Counted from the stretch's first letter, positions 17,142-29,152 are shown. The stretch: DNA of 64,000 nucleotides from Mycobacterium sp. (GCF_002863225.1 NZ_PKEK01000040.1:266968-330967); one strand, 5' to 3'. A program made the numbers and translations. Notes: a model not told the origin generated them from the letters alone.

Positions 17142-17204
17142 GTTCGCGCCGACGGTGTCCGGACGAACGGCAACTCGAGTGGTTTGCTGGCTCAATTTTC
17201 GGAC

Positions 17205-17221
17205 TCACACTGCCAGTGTGA
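17205..17221. promoter_or_regulatory. Perfect 17-bp palindrome near the left end
   Basis: TCACACTG-C-CAGTGTGA, a perfect inverted repeat around one central base. Its right arm also starts an imperfect inverted pair, CAGTGTGAAA (17214-17223) with TTTTACACTG (17241-17250; 9 of 10 match). It looks like an operator for a dimeric regulator; which one is unknown. Confidence 0.4.
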
Positions 17222-17395
17222 AAGCGGGTCTTCGAGGCGGTTTTACACTGTCTCGGGAATGGCGATCTTCACAGCTAGATAAGTGATTCTGATGCCGACA
17301 CGTCTCGTGTGTTCCGGTGGGTGGTCGTGAGTTTTAGGACATCGCTAGGACGCGCGAGGTCTGGTTGCGTCGAGGGTGGGGAGGCCATCATGCCG

Positions 17396-17917
17396 TTAGC
17401 CGTCGGTCACGGTTTCGACGAGGCCGGTGGACACGTCGTAGACCATGCCGAGGCACCGCATGTCCTCGGGGAGGTCGTCGGCGGCGTGCAGGACGGCGAC
17501 GTCGACTCGGACGGCGGCGTAGGGGTCGTTCAGCTTCTTGTTATCGAGGCCGGCTTCGACGACGTCAAAGAAGGCAGCCAGCCGCGCGCGTTCGCCTTGC
17601 ATGCGCAAGATTCCACAGTCGGTGTGCTGGAGGACGACGAACGTCCATCCCTGGTTGAAGTCACCACCGGCGGCCTGGGTCAGCTTGCGCAGCAGTGTCA
17701 GTTCGTCGAGCACCGATGCCGTAACGCGGCCGCCGATGTTGCGGATCACCGCTGCCTCGCCCAGGTCGAGCCCAAGGATCTTCGACGGATCGACTCGGGG
17801 GTCGACACAGCCAATGAGAAAGACCTTCAACGAGGGAATGATGGTGAGTCCCGACTCGAAGCGGTGCGTCGCGAACCCAGCGTTGCCCTGAATCAATTTC
17901 TGCACCGGATCGGTCAT
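17396..17917 (-). CDS. Beta-class carbonic anhydrase (first copy)
   Basis: A 173-aa protein of the short beta-carbonic anhydrase type, like Rv1284. Zinc ligands are visible as Cys in GCVDPRVDP (with the catalytic Asp-Arg dyad of CxDxR) and HxxC in LQHTDCGIL. GEAAVIRNIGGRVT matches the conserved core strand. It catalyses interconversion of CO2 and bicarbonate in the cytoplasm. The GAGACCGAG purine run before ATG 17917 is the likely ribosome-binding site. It is divergent from a LysR gene, the classical arrangement for a LysR target, and a second carbonic anhydrase follows that LysR gene. The two copies share motifs but differ in length and are clearly diverged. Why an element would carry two is unknown. 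Confidence 0.85.
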   Translation of the reverse strand: MTDPVQKLIQGNAGFATHRFESGLTIIPSLKVFLIGCVDPRVDPSKILGLDLGEAAVIRNIGGRVTASVLDELTLLRKLTQAAGGDFNQGWTFVVLQHTDCGILRMQGERARLAAFFDVVEAGLDNKKLNDPYAAVRVDVAVLHAADDLPEDMRCLGMVYDVSTGLVETVTDG

Positions 17918-18085
17918 CTCGGTCTCTCCTTCTTAGCTAGCTGCCGGGTCGCTAGGCCAAAGCGTTCGTGACTGCTCCTACAGTGCACCGAGCGTGCCGA
18001 GGAGAAAAAGCAGCAATCCCCTATCGGACTGATCGTGTGCGTCAATGAATCGGCGGGTCACCGGATCTGCGCTTATGGTGCCTGC

Positions 18086-19045
18086 ATGGAGTTCCGGCAG
18101 CTCGAGGCGTTCGTGGTGTTGGCCACCGAACTGCACTTTGGTCGGGCCGCGGAGAAACTGCACATGTCTCAGCCCACGCTGAGTGAACTGATTCGTCGCT
18201 TGGAACGCGAGATCGGCACGCCGCTGCTGACCCGCACGACTCGCCGCGTCGCACTCACCGGCGCCGGAGTAGAGCTCATGGCGCGCGCCGAGGCCATCGT
18301 CAACGACGTGTCAGCGGCATCCGAGGCGGTGCGTCGCGTGGCGACGGGCGAAATCGGGACCGTCCGGTTGGGCGTGGTACCCAACGCCGAGCCCGTCCTG
18401 GCGCCCCACATCATCGACGCGATGCGCCGGCACGCACCCGAGATCACCGTGGACATTCACCGAATGTGGCCACCAGACTTGCTGCACGCCGTCTCCGAAG
18501 GCACGGTGGATGCGGCCATCACCTGCGGTTACGTCGCAGACCCACCCAGCATCGCCGGAGAGGTATTCTGCGGCGAAGGTGTTCTGGTCGCGCTTCGCTC
18601 CACGCACCGTCTTGCCGACCGATCCGCGGTGACATGGCCCGAATTAACCAAGGAATGCCTCGGTCTGCCCAGTCGTTCCCTGTTCCCCGACTGGCATGCC
18701 GCCCAACAGCGCGTGCTCGAGAAGGCCCGCATCAATCCGCCGACGGCCGAACTCGAGACCATTGACGTCGGGGCGACCGGGTGGGCCCGACAAAGCGTCG
18801 TGCAGTGGGTCATGACCGGGGCAGATCTGCACGCCCCCGACGACGACGTGCGGGTGCTGCCGATGTCTCCCACCGAGGCATTCGTCTACAAACTGCAGTG
18901 GAACACCGCCCGGACCCAGACCGCGGCCCTTGCCCGCTTCGTTCAACTGGTCCTCACGGTCGACGTCCCCCCGGGCTGGCTCGTGCAGCCTGGCCATCTG
19001 CGTTTCGCCGCCGACCCGCCACCCACCAGAAGCGAGCAGCCGTGA
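18086..19045 (+). CDS. LysR-family transcriptional regulator (copy 1)
   Basis: A 319-aa LTTR. The N-terminal winged HTH, MEFRQLEAFVVLATELHFGR then AAEKLHMSQPTLSELIRRLE, is followed by the linker helix and a periplasmic-binding-protein-like effector domain (about 90-300). ATG 18086 is chosen because the family starts there and because TATGGT at 18074-18079 is a -10 element only six bases upstream, implying a leaderless mRNA. It is divergent from one carbonic anhydrase gene and overlaps the start of another (GTGA at 19042-19045), so it probably controls both. It is a full-length paralogue of the LysR at 20809-21780; shared blocks include PTLSE..RRLERE, RTTRRVALTGAG and HKLQWN/YKLQWN. The effector is unknown. 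Confidence 0.9.
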   Translation: MEFRQLEAFVVLATELHFGRAAEKLHMSQPTLSELIRRLEREIGTPLLTRTTRRVALTGAGVELMARAEAIVNDVSAASEAVRRVATGEIGTVRLGVVPNAEPVLAPHIIDAMRRHAPEITVDIHRMWPPDLLHAVSEGTVDAAITCGYVADPPSIAGEVFCGEGVLVALRSTHRLADRSAVTWPELTKECLGLPSRSLFPDWHAAQQRVLEKARINPPTAELETIDVGATGWARQSVVQWVMTGADLHAPDDDVRVLPMSPTEAFVYKLQWNTARTQTAALARFVQLVLTVDVPPGWLVQPGHLRFAADPPPTRSEQP

Positions 19046-19578
19046 CCACGACATCGGAACTGGCCCAACGCAATGCCGTCTTCGCGGCGAGTGGCCACGA
19101 CAGCGGACTGACCATCAACCCACGAGGCAACATGATGATCGTCGGATGCGTGGATCCGAGGGTCGACCCCGCCCACGTACTGGGCCTGAGCAACGGCGAA
19201 GCGGCCATCATCCGCAACGTGGGGGGCCGCATCACCCCCGCGACCCTGCGGACCATGACCATGCTGGGCAAGGTGGGGCAAGCCAACGCTGATACCCACG
19301 TCCCCGGCACCTGGAATCTCGTCATCATGCACCACACCGATTGCGGCATGACCGATTTGGCCCCCTATCCGGAACTGCTTGCCGCCTACTTCGAGGTCGA
19401 CGAGGACCAACTGCCCGGCAAGTGGATCACCGATCCGCACAGCTCGATCCGCGTCGACGTCGCAGTCATTCTCGCCGCCCTCACCGGTAGCGACTTTCTG
19501 GTGTCCGGATTGGTGTACGACGTGGCGACCGGCCGCGTCGAGGTCGTCGAGCCGCCTACTCCGCTGCGCTCGACCTGA
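19042..19578 (+). CDS. Beta-class carbonic anhydrase (second copy)
   Basis: A 178-aa short beta-carbonic anhydrase with Cys-x-Asp-x-Arg in GCVDPRVDP, IRNVGGRI, and the second zinc site HHTDCGM. The start is the GTG at 19042, whose last two bases overlap the LysR stop (GTGA), so it is translationally coupled to the regulator; the open frame upstream of this lies inside the LysR gene and is not used. The C-terminus, FLVSGLVYDVATGRVEVV, matches the other copy's CLGMVYDVSTGLVETV, so they are paralogues. Function as in the first copy, CO2 hydration in the cytoplasm. Confidence 0.85.
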   Translation: MTTTSELAQRNAVFAASGHDSGLTINPRGNMMIVGCVDPRVDPAHVLGLSNGEAAIIRNVGGRITPATLRTMTMLGKVGQANADTHVPGTWNLVIMHHTDCGMTDLAPYPELLAAYFEVDEDQLPGKWITDPHSSIRVDVAVILAALTGSDFLVSGLVYDVATGRVEVVEPPTPLRST

Positions 19579-19798
19579 TTGCCGACACCGTCTCCAGCCC
19601 AGCGTCCTCGGCGCCAGTGCTCTCAGTACAGCGATCAGGGGCGACGGTGCCCCGGCCTTGTGCGCATTGATAGGCACGGCCAATCACTGCCCTCAGCGAT
19701 TCGGTCTTTATGCCAGCATCCGTCGGCGGCATCGTGGACCTCGTCCACCGCACGGCTCCCGCGGAGCATGCGATACGCCAAGTCGTACCGGAGCCAAC

Positions 19799-20692
19799 AT
19801 GACCCGACCCTCCACGCCGAAGACCGTCCTCGTTTGCGGTGCCACCGGTGACACCGGCCGGGCGGCCGTAGCGGAATCCGCCGCCCTCGGACTGAAGGTG
19901 CGCGCGCTGGTGCACCGCGCCGACGACCGCTCAGCTGCTCTGTGCGACCTCGGCGCCGAGATCGTCACGGGCGACCTCCTCGACATCAACAGTGTGCGCC
20001 CGGCAATGGATGGTGTCGCCGCGGCCTACCTGGTCTGGCCCGTCGCGCCGGGTCTCATCCACGCCACGGTGAACTTCGCGCAGGCGGCGCGCGAAGCGCA
20101 CCTCGACACCGTGATCAATCAGTCGCAGCGTTCCGCCGACCGGTGGTCGACCAGCGACTCGTGCCGCGACACCTTCATCGCGGAGCAGGTCCTCGACTGG
20201 TCTGGCCTCGATGTCGTCCACCTGCGCCCGACGTATTTCCTGGAATGGCTCCTCTACCCCTGGCAGCTGCCCTACCTGCGGCAAGGAGTGCTGCGCATCC
20301 CGGCCGGCAGGGGGCGGCATTCCCCGATCGCCGCGGCCGATCAAGGACGCGTCATCGCCGCACTCCTGCAAGAGGCTCACGCGCACATCGGCACCACCAT
20401 CCCGATCTCAGGGCCCGTGGAGATGGACCACGAGCAGATGGCGGCCGAGCTATCCGAAGCGTTGGGCCGCTCGATCGTCTATCAGGATCTGCCCGTCGCG
20501 GAGTACGTGACGTCGCTGCGGGAGATGAACGTTTCGCCGTACATTGTGCAGCACCTCAGTGGCGCCATGGTGGATTATCAGAATGGGCACATGGCAGGCG
20601 CCGATGACAACGTCGAGAAGATCACCGGCCAGCCACCGATGACCGTCGGGGACTTCGCGCGAGCGCACCTCGACACCCTCAATGGCGCGTGA
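19799..20692 (+). CDS. NmrA-type NAD(P)-binding Rossmann protein (copy 1)
   Basis: A 297-aa atypical short-chain dehydrogenase/NmrA-like protein. The dinucleotide motif is VLVCGATGDTGRAA, with ALVHRADD at the end of strand 2 (the Arg suggests NADPH preference). FLEWLLYPWQLPYLRQ and IAAADQGRVIAALL match the NmrA/quinone-reductase-2 family. The catalytic Tyr-x3-Lys of classical SDRs is not obvious, so it may be a redox sensor or quinone-type reductase. The start ATG has GGAG five bases upstream; the long open frame back to 19379 overlaps the carbonic anhydrase and is not used. It is a paralogue of the gene at 22864-23787 (HPRPT/RITFF, EWLLY/QWLLY and GRHSPIAAAD/SRFAPIAASD blocks). Confidence 0.8.
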   Translation: MTRPSTPKTVLVCGATGDTGRAAVAESAALGLKVRALVHRADDRSAALCDLGAEIVTGDLLDINSVRPAMDGVAAAYLVWPVAPGLIHATVNFAQAAREAHLDTVINQSQRSADRWSTSDSCRDTFIAEQVLDWSGLDVVHLRPTYFLEWLLYPWQLPYLRQGVLRIPAGRGRHSPIAAADQGRVIAALLQEAHAHIGTTIPISGPVEMDHEQMAAELSEALGRSIVYQDLPVAEYVTSLREMNVSPYIVQHLSGAMVDYQNGHMAGADDNVEKITGQPPMTVGDFARAHLDTLNGA

Positions 20693-20808
20693 GGGCGCGG
20701 CAGAGAAACCATGCTCGGCCCGCTCGTCCCACGCGCCGGCGGATCGCGAAGGAGTTTGTCTCCGAAGCGCTTCGACACGGAATTCGCGACGGTCGCACTG
20801 CGCGCGGG

Positions 20809-21780
20809 CTAACGAAGTGTTGAGGTAAGCCCGTGAGGCTGAAGCCGTGAATCCTGGTGACGCAGGTGCGCCGACAGCGTGCACCAGCCCGCCGGCACGG
20901 CCGTGGTGAGCGCCAGGTGCACGAAGCGGGCCACTGCGGCAGTCTGCGCGCGGTCGGGGTTCCACTGCAGCTTGTGCGGCATCAACGCCGCCGGATCCAA
21001 CGGCAGGACAGCCGAATCCGGCGCCGCCGCCGCGAGCACCGCGGTGGTGATGAACCAATCCACCTCCGGCATCGCCTTCCATCCCAACAAGGCCAAGTCG
21101 GCGACCGCGAGCTCGGTCACCTGAGGGGCGACACCGGCATCTTCGAGGGCCTGCTGCTGCGCTTGCTGCCAGGCCGGAAACAAAGCTGCGCACGGCATCC
21201 CAAGGCGTTCGTCACGCAAATCGGCGAATGCCACACGATCCCTGCCCGCAAGCCGATGATTCCCACGAACCACAACGAACAACGGTTCGGCACAAAACGA
21301 CTCGCCAACGATGCCAGGGGGGTCGACGATGCGACCGCACCCAATGGCGACGTCCACCGCACCGTCCGACATGGCCGCGGCTAAATCACGCGACCACATC
21401 CGCCGGGTAACGAGATTCACCTCGGGTGCGCTCGAGGCCAACGCATCAGCCAGGTGTGGGGCCAGCACCGGCGCCACCGGTGGTGTGATACCTAGTTGCA
21501 CCGTTCCGGCGTCCCCGCGGGCAACCCGTCGCACCGCTGCTTTGGCCTCCGCCACGTCACCGAGAATTACCCTCGCCCGCTCGATCAACTCAATACCCGC
21601 CCCGGTGAGGGCGACCCGCCGCGTTGTCCGGCTGAGCAGGGGCGTACCCACCTCGCGTTCGAGTCGGCGCACCATCTCGCTAAGCGTCGGTTGCGAGACG
21701 TGAAGCGATTCCGCTGCACGCCCGAAATGAAGCTCGGTCGCGACGGCGACGAACGCTTCGAGCTGCCGCACCTCCACCAC
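20809..21780 (-). CDS. LysR-family transcriptional regulator (copy 2)
   Basis: A 323-aa LTTR with the HTH VRQLEAFVAVATELHFGRAA and SQPTLSEMVRRLEREVG, then a full effector domain. It starts at GTG 21780; a second in-frame GTG at 21777 is equally possible. It is convergent with the NmrA copy 1 gene and divergent from the alpha/beta hydrolase, whose promoter it probably controls. It is clearly paralogous to the LysR at 18086-19045 over the whole length, so this part of the element contains a duplicated and diverged regulator/enzyme cassette. No effector is predicted. Confidence 0.9.
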   Translation of the reverse strand: MVEVRQLEAFVAVATELHFGRAAESLHVSQPTLSEMVRRLEREVGTPLLSRTTRRVALTGAGIELIERARVILGDVAEAKAAVRRVARGDAGTVQLGITPPVAPVLAPHLADALASSAPEVNLVTRRMWSRDLAAAMSDGAVDVAIGCGRIVDPPGIVGESFCAEPLFVVVRGNHRLAGRDRVAFADLRDERLGMPCAALFPAWQQAQQQALEDAGVAPQVTELAVADLALLGWKAMPEVDWFITTAVLAAAAPDSAVLPLDPAALMPHKLQWNPDRAQTAAVARFVHLALTTAVPAGWCTLSAHLRHQDSRLQPHGLTSTLR

Positions 21781-21970
21781 CTGAAGGCTAGGCGATAGCC
21801 GACGGCTGCGGCAGGTGTCATTGATCGCTAGGCCTGATCAGTACGCGAAAGGATCACCCCTTTTTCGGACCTCTCCTTTGGCGCATCGTCTAATCAAGCC
21901 GAGCCGGTGTACTCACGCGGCGTCCAAACCAACCTGGGCGCAGCCATATTGAACTCGAAGGAGCAGTCCC

Positions 21971-22777
21971 ATGACCACAGCCACCAAGACCCACCCCGTC
22001 ATCTTCATCCACGGTCTGTGGATCCACTCGAGCGCATGGCAGCCCTGGATCGAACTCTTCGAAGCTCACGGGTACAGCGCATCGGCGCCCGGCTGGCCCG
22101 GTGACGGCCCCACCGTGGCCGCCACCCGCGAGAACCCCGACGCGCTCAACGACATGGGCATTCCGCAGATGGTCGATCACTACACCCAACTCATCGGCAC
22201 CCCCGTGGTGAAACCCGTCGTTGTCGGGCACTCCTTCGGCGGCCTCATCGCCCAGGAACTGTTGGCCAACGGCACCGTCGCCGCCGCCGTGGCTATCGAC
22301 CCCGCCGCCATCAAGGGCGTCAAGGCATTGCCGCTCGCGCAACTCAAGTCCGCGTTTCCCGTGCTCGGCAATCCGGCGAATCTCCATCGCACCGTGTCGC
22401 TGACGGCCAAGCAATTCCACTACGCCTTCGGCGACACGCTGACTGAGGAGGAATCCGACGCTCTGCACGACGCGTGGACCATCCCCGGCGCCGGCCTGCC
22501 ACTGTTTCAGGACGCCGCGGCGAACTTCTTTCCGCATTCACCGGCCAAGGTCGACACCCACCTGGCCGACCGTGGGCCGCTGCTGCTGACCTCAGGCACC
22601 GAGGACCACACCGTGCCACTCAAGGTGACCAAGGAGGTGTTCAAGATGTATTCAAAGGGGCCTGCCGACACCGAGTTTCACGTGTTCGAAGGCAAGGGCC
22701 ACTCCCTGACGATCGACGCTGGCTGGAAGGATGTCGCCGACGTCACGTTGAACTGGCTTGCTTCCAAGGGCTTCTGA
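21971..22777 (+). CDS. Alpha/beta hydrolase
   Basis: A 268-aa alpha/beta-hydrolase-fold enzyme. The oxyanion strand motif HGLWIHSSAW is followed by the nucleophile elbow VGHSFGGL (Ser), an acid candidate in SGTEDHTVP, and catalytic His in GKGHSLTI. The start has AAGGAG (21958-21963) upstream of ATG 21971. It is likely a cytosolic esterase or hydrolase of small organic substrates and belongs to the family annotated as alpha/beta hydrolases or non-haem chloroperoxidase-like proteins; no substrate can be deduced. It is divergent from LysR copy 2 and followed by NmrA copy 2, suggesting one LysR-controlled unit. Confidence 0.85.
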   Translation: MTTATKTHPVIFIHGLWIHSSAWQPWIELFEAHGYSASAPGWPGDGPTVAATRENPDALNDMGIPQMVDHYTQLIGTPVVKPVVVGHSFGGLIAQELLANGTVAAAVAIDPAAIKGVKALPLAQLKSAFPVLGNPANLHRTVSLTAKQFHYAFGDTLTEEESDALHDAWTIPGAGLPLFQDAAANFFPHSPAKVDTHLADRGPLLLTSGTEDHTVPLKVTKEVFKMYSKGPADTEFHVFEGKGHSLTIDAGWKDVADVTLNWLASKGF

Positions 22778-22863
22778 CGTTTCTGCCCGCCGCTCACGCC
22801 CAGAGGAGCGAGCCCGCGTACAGCGGCCAACACCAAAAGTTCACGGCGAGAGGAAGAAAGGCG

Positions 22864-23787
22864 ATGCCAACAACAATTCTGGTCACCACCGCCAACGGCG
22901 ACACCGGCCGACCCATGATCGATTACCTGACCGCCGAAGGATTTAACGTGCGAGCCATGGTCCGCACCGACGACGCCCGCGCACAAACACTGCGCGACAA
23001 AGGAGTCGACGTCGTGCTCGGTGATCTCTTGAACTTTCGCGACGTCCGCGGCGCCCTTGACGGCGTGCAGCGGGCCTACTTCAACTACCCCGTGGGCGAA
23101 GGACTCGTCGAGGCGGCCGTCATGTTCGCCCAAGCCGCCAAGGAGCAGGACCTCGAACTTATCGTCAACATGTCACACATCCAGTCAAGACCCTACGCAC
23201 GCAGCAAGGCCACGCAGAACCACTGGCTCTCCGAGCAAGTCTTCGGCTGGTCCGGTGTGCCGACCACGCACCTGAGGATCACGTTCTTCATGCAGTGGCT
23301 GCTCTACGTATCCGACCTCATCCGCTACGGCCGCTACGCCATGCCCTACAACGCCGACAGCCGGTTCGCCCCCATCGCCGCCAGTGACATCGCCCTAACC
23401 GCAGCCAAGATCTTCGCTGACCCCCAGGAGCACGGTCGTCACACCTACACGTTGACCGGCCCAACGGAGTACAGCCACCAAGAGCTCGCCGCTGAGGTCA
23501 ATCGCGTTCTCGGCACCGACTTGCCCTACGAGCACGTCACCGTCACCACGTTCCTCGAACTCATCGGCCAACCCGACGACAAAGCGAAACTCAAACACTT
23601 TGAGGCCGTCACCATCGACCAACAAGAGGGTCGGCTTGCCGGCGTCGACGACGCCGCGCGAAAGATCATCGGTCAACCGCTCATTACCGTCGAAGAATTC
23701 ATCAACGACAACCGAGCCCTATTCACACTCGACTACGCGACGAACTCCGCCACCTCAGCTGGCCACGCCGAAACCCCGACCGCGTAG
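22864..23787 (+). CDS. NmrA-type NAD(P)-binding Rossmann protein (copy 2)
   Basis: A 307-aa protein with N-terminal ILVTTANGDTGRPM, where the usual first Gly of the GxxGxxG motif is replaced (TTANGDTG), AMVRTDDARA at the second strand, and IAASDIALTAAKIF. It is homologous to NmrA copy 1 in the same element. The likely role is a quinone or enal reductase or a redox-sensing Rossmann protein. ATG 22864 is chosen because AGGAAGAAAGG lies just upstream and the Rossmann fold starts at once; the frame is open to 22474 only as a shadow of the hydrolase. It is followed by a strong hairpin. Confidence 0.8.
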   Translation: MPTTILVTTANGDTGRPMIDYLTAEGFNVRAMVRTDDARAQTLRDKGVDVVLGDLLNFRDVRGALDGVQRAYFNYPVGEGLVEAAVMFAQAAKEQDLELIVNMSHIQSRPYARSKATQNHWLSEQVFGWSGVPTTHLRITFFMQWLLYVSDLIRYGRYAMPYNADSRFAPIAASDIALTAAKIFADPQEHGRHTYTLTGPTEYSHQELAAEVNRVLGTDLPYEHVTVTTFLELIGQPDDKAKLKHFEAVTIDQQEGRLAGVDDAARKIIGQPLITVEEFINDNRALFTLDYATNSATSAGHAETPTA

Positions 23788-23801
23788 GGTGGCCACACCC
23801 G

Positions 23802-23820
23802 CGCGCCAGCAGCTGGCGCG
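23802..23820 (+). terminator. Hairpin terminator after the NmrA copy 2 gene
   Basis: CGCGCCAG-CAG-CTGGCGCG: perfect 8-bp GC-rich stem with a 3-nt loop, 14 bases after the stop. It lacks a U-tract apart from TTG, which is common for mycobacterial intrinsic-type terminators. Confidence 0.6.
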
Positions 23821-24210
23821 TTGAAAGTCCTTGGGCTCTCCACTCCAGCGAACCGCTTCGAAACCGTCCGGCAACGACGACGAACACGCACCACCGGAGC
23901 GCTGGCTATCGTCGCTCCAATCGACATATCGAATTCGTCCTGGCAAGCCGTCCTCGTGGACCGAGCTTACGATCTACGGATTACCGATCCTCTGATCCTG
24001 ACGATTCCTGCTATTGCCAGTTTCGCAGTGTGCAACAAACAGATTCACGATCGTCGACCACCGATGCTATCCGGGCAATTCCGGTCGCTTCCGGGTCATT
24101 GCCGGTCAATAAACGGTGACCGCTGCGGTGCAATTGCTGTTCGTCCTGTGCGGGGTTCGTTCGTGTGCGTGTTACTTCATTTGAGTCAGGCTCGCTTGGC
24201 TGTGGTGGCC
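23821..24210. other. Gap with no recognised gene
   Basis: About 390 bases between convergent genes (NmrA copy 2 and the VIT transporter). It contains partly repeated CCGGTCA/CCGGTCG words near 24077-24110. No ORF here has a convincing start, family or codon pattern; the plus-strand frame from 23821 runs antisense into the transporter and is a shadow. Confidence 0.4.
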
Positions 24211-24933
24211 TTAACCGAGTGCGGCGCCGAAGAGGTGGCCGATGGTGTAGGTCAGGGCCATGCCGGCGGCGCCGCCGAGGACGACGCGCAGTACCGCGCG
24301 CGTGGTGCTGGCCCGGCCGATTTGTGCGCTGAGCGCGCCGGTGATGCCGAGGGCGGTAAGGACGGCGATGAATGTCACCGGGAGGCGCCAGGACGGCGCC
24401 GGGAGCAGGATCGCGGCGAACGGCAACATCGCTCCTACCGTGAAGGAGGCAGCGGATGCGGTCGCGGCTTGCCATGGGTTGGTGAGCTCGTCGGGGTCGA
24501 TGCCGAGTTCGGCGTGGGCGTGTGCGGTGAGCGCGTCGTGGGCGGTCAGTTCGCGGGCGACTTGGGCGGCGGTCGTGCGTGAGAGGCCTCGCCGTTGATA
24601 GATCGCGGTGAGTTCGGCCAGTTCGGCGTCGGGCATCTGCCGGAGTTCGCGTTGTTCGGTTGTCAGCTGGGCGGTTTCGCTGTCACGTTGGCTGGAGACT
24701 GACACGAATTCGCCGAGGGCCATCGACACCGCGCCAGCAACTAAAGCCGCTAGTCCCGCGGTGAAGATCGGGCCGCGCAGCGTTGAGGCACCGGCGACCC
24801 CGACGACGACACCGGCGACGGAGACGATGCCGTCGTTGGCGCCGAGGACCGCGGCGCGCAGCCAGTTCAGTCGTCGTGTCAGACGATCATTGTGGGGTTC
24901 GGCGCTGTGGGTGAACGCGTGATCGTCGGTCAT
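24211..24933 (-). CDS. VIT1/CCC1-family Fe(II)/Mn(II) transporter
   Basis: A 240-aa membrane protein of the VIT family, which moves iron or manganese out of the cytosol. After a short soluble N-terminus, LRAAVLGANDGIVSVAGVVVG starts the first helix with the conserved NDG metal-site region; ALGEFVSVSSQRDSE contains the family EFxSxxSQ motif; a charged cytosolic segment (about 85-145) and three more helices follow, including AASFTVGAMLPFAAI. Length and order match bacterial VIT proteins without an N-terminal ferritin-like domain. It lies upstream of, and in the same direction as, nothing closely spaced; the next gene on this strand is the CsoR-type regulator 400 bases upstream. Metal efflux fits the stress theme of the element. 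Confidence 0.88.
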   Translation of the reverse strand: MTDDHAFTHSAEPHNDRLTRRLNWLRAAVLGANDGIVSVAGVVVGVAGASTLRGPIFTAGLAALVAGAVSMALGEFVSVSSQRDSETAQLTTEQRELRQMPDAELAELTAIYQRRGLSRTTAAQVARELTAHDALTAHAHAELGIDPDELTNPWQAATASAASFTVGAMLPFAAILLPAPSWRLPVTFIAVLTALGITGALSAQIGRASTTRAVLRVVLGGAAGMALTYTIGHLFGAALG

Positions 24934-25332
24934 GTCGGATAGTCAACTGCACGCGCGTCGGCAGCGCCAGCAAGGACAGCCTTGTCAAATGAGCGCCGCA
25001 ACATGGGATTAACGCGCGTTGGGTCGGCTGCCGTCCTTCGGTCAACGGGCTGTTCGGGGTCCATGCGCAAGTGACACCGGGCCCTCTGCGTTTCTCTGCG
25101 GGCGGGCCGCATCGGATCGTGCCTGTGCTCGACGCGTTCGGGCTGTGCCCGTGTGAACGCGCTGCGCGACGTATTACGTACTGCCCGGTGCTACACGAAT
25201 CTTTGGAATGCGTTCCGGCAGCTACGAGATCTGCCGGTCGCGAGTCGCACTCCACCGCCGGCAGGCTCGTCGCTGTCCGCGACCGGATGTGTGGCTAATC
25301 AGTCCCGTGGAGACGGCCGTTGATCTCATGCC
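24934..25332. other. Gap with no recognised gene
   Basis: About 400 bases between the VIT transporter start and the CsoR-family stop, both on the minus strand. It should hold the VIT promoter. Several short ORFs on both strands are Arg/Pro-rich shadows. No strong hairpin or operator like those at 25635 and 29056 was seen. Confidence 0.4.
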
Positions 25333-28549
<3,217 letters not shown>

Positions 28550-28553
<4 letters not shown>

Positions 28554-28996
28554 GCGGCCTTCACCAAACAAAACGTCTGCGCGTGCTCTCCGGCCGCGGT
28601 CTGCTCGTCGTGGATGACCCCGTTGACCGCGATCCGGCACTGCAACTGGTCGGCGTCGGATTGGGCGACCACACTGGCGATCACCACCGGTTGGGTCGTC
28701 GAAATCGTCACGTGCCATGGCAACGCACCGAAGACGGCCTGGCGGGTCTGCGCTGTCTCGTCGAGGTAACTAACGCTGCCGCTCGCCTGCGGCGGCCCGT
28801 CCACGTCGTAGGTCACCGTTTTGACGACGAACGGCGTCAGCGGCGCCGCGGCGCTGCCGGTCGCGGAAAAGATGCCCTCCGACCCGAACACACCGCGAAG
28901 CCGCATCACCGCCACCCCACCGAGCACGACCGCCACCACCACAACCACCGGAACCCACAGACCTGCGGCACGTTTTGCCATCGATGTCTGACGCAT
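28550..28996 (-). CDS. MmpS-family accessory protein
   Basis: A 148-aa MmpS protein with a short cytosolic N-terminus, one helix (AAGLWVPVVVVVAVVLGGVAV) and a periplasmic beta-rich domain with the family patterns PFVVKTVTYDVDGP, SVSYLDE, LPWHVTISTTQP, VVAQSDADQLQCRIAVNG and a C-terminal Cys (TFCLVKAA). MmpS partners MmpL in export (M. tuberculosis MmpS5/MmpL5 is the best-known pair). GAGGAA lies upstream of ATG 28996; the GTG at 28999 is possible. Its stop overlaps the mmpL start. The 280-base intergenic region upstream carries two CsoR-type operators. Confidence 0.92.
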
Positions 28997-29055
28997 CACC
29001 GTTTCCTCATTTCTGCTTGCACCGCAACTCAACTCGCCGCGACACACTAAGCGAC

Positions 29056-29073
29056 AATACCCCCAGGGGTATT
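29056..29073. promoter_or_regulatory. CsoR-family operator (site 2), perfect palindrome
   Basis: AATACCCCCAGGGGTATT: perfect 8-bp arms (AATACCCC/GGGGTATT) around a 2-base centre. It lies 60 bases upstream of mmpS, where a repressor would block initiation. It matches site 1 and the known C/G-tract operators of CsoR/CstR regulators. Confidence 0.75.
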
Positions 29074-29136
29074 ATTCCGAACGTGCCATCCCTCCGTTTG
29101 TGAAGAACTAGACATTGCACTGCCCCGTTCTGCATT

Positions 29137-29152
29137 ATACGGTAGGGGGTAT
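29137..29152. promoter_or_regulatory. CsoR-family operator (site 3), imperfect copy
   Basis: ATACGGTAGGGGGTAT keeps the outer ATAC and GGGGTAT but has a degenerate left half. It is 124 bases upstream of the dsbA-like gene and 64 bp from site 2, placed for control of the plus-strand unit. Confidence 0.5.

Larger units (their letters stand above)
17017..17395. other. Non-coding left arm of the element
   Basis: A 379-base stretch without a convincing gene. It contains a pair of GTGACAAC repeats (17123-17141), a perfect 17-bp palindrome (17205-17221) and an overlapping imperfect inverted pair (17214-17223 with 17241-17250). It probably holds attP-arm and control sites. Short ORFs here run across the attL boundary and are not credible. 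Confidence 0.5.

Noticed and set aside
23821..24582. Plus-strand ORF of 253 aa after the hairpin
   Set aside because: Its second half is antisense to the VIT transporter, and its first half has no family or ribosome-binding site; it also starts directly at the end of a terminator.
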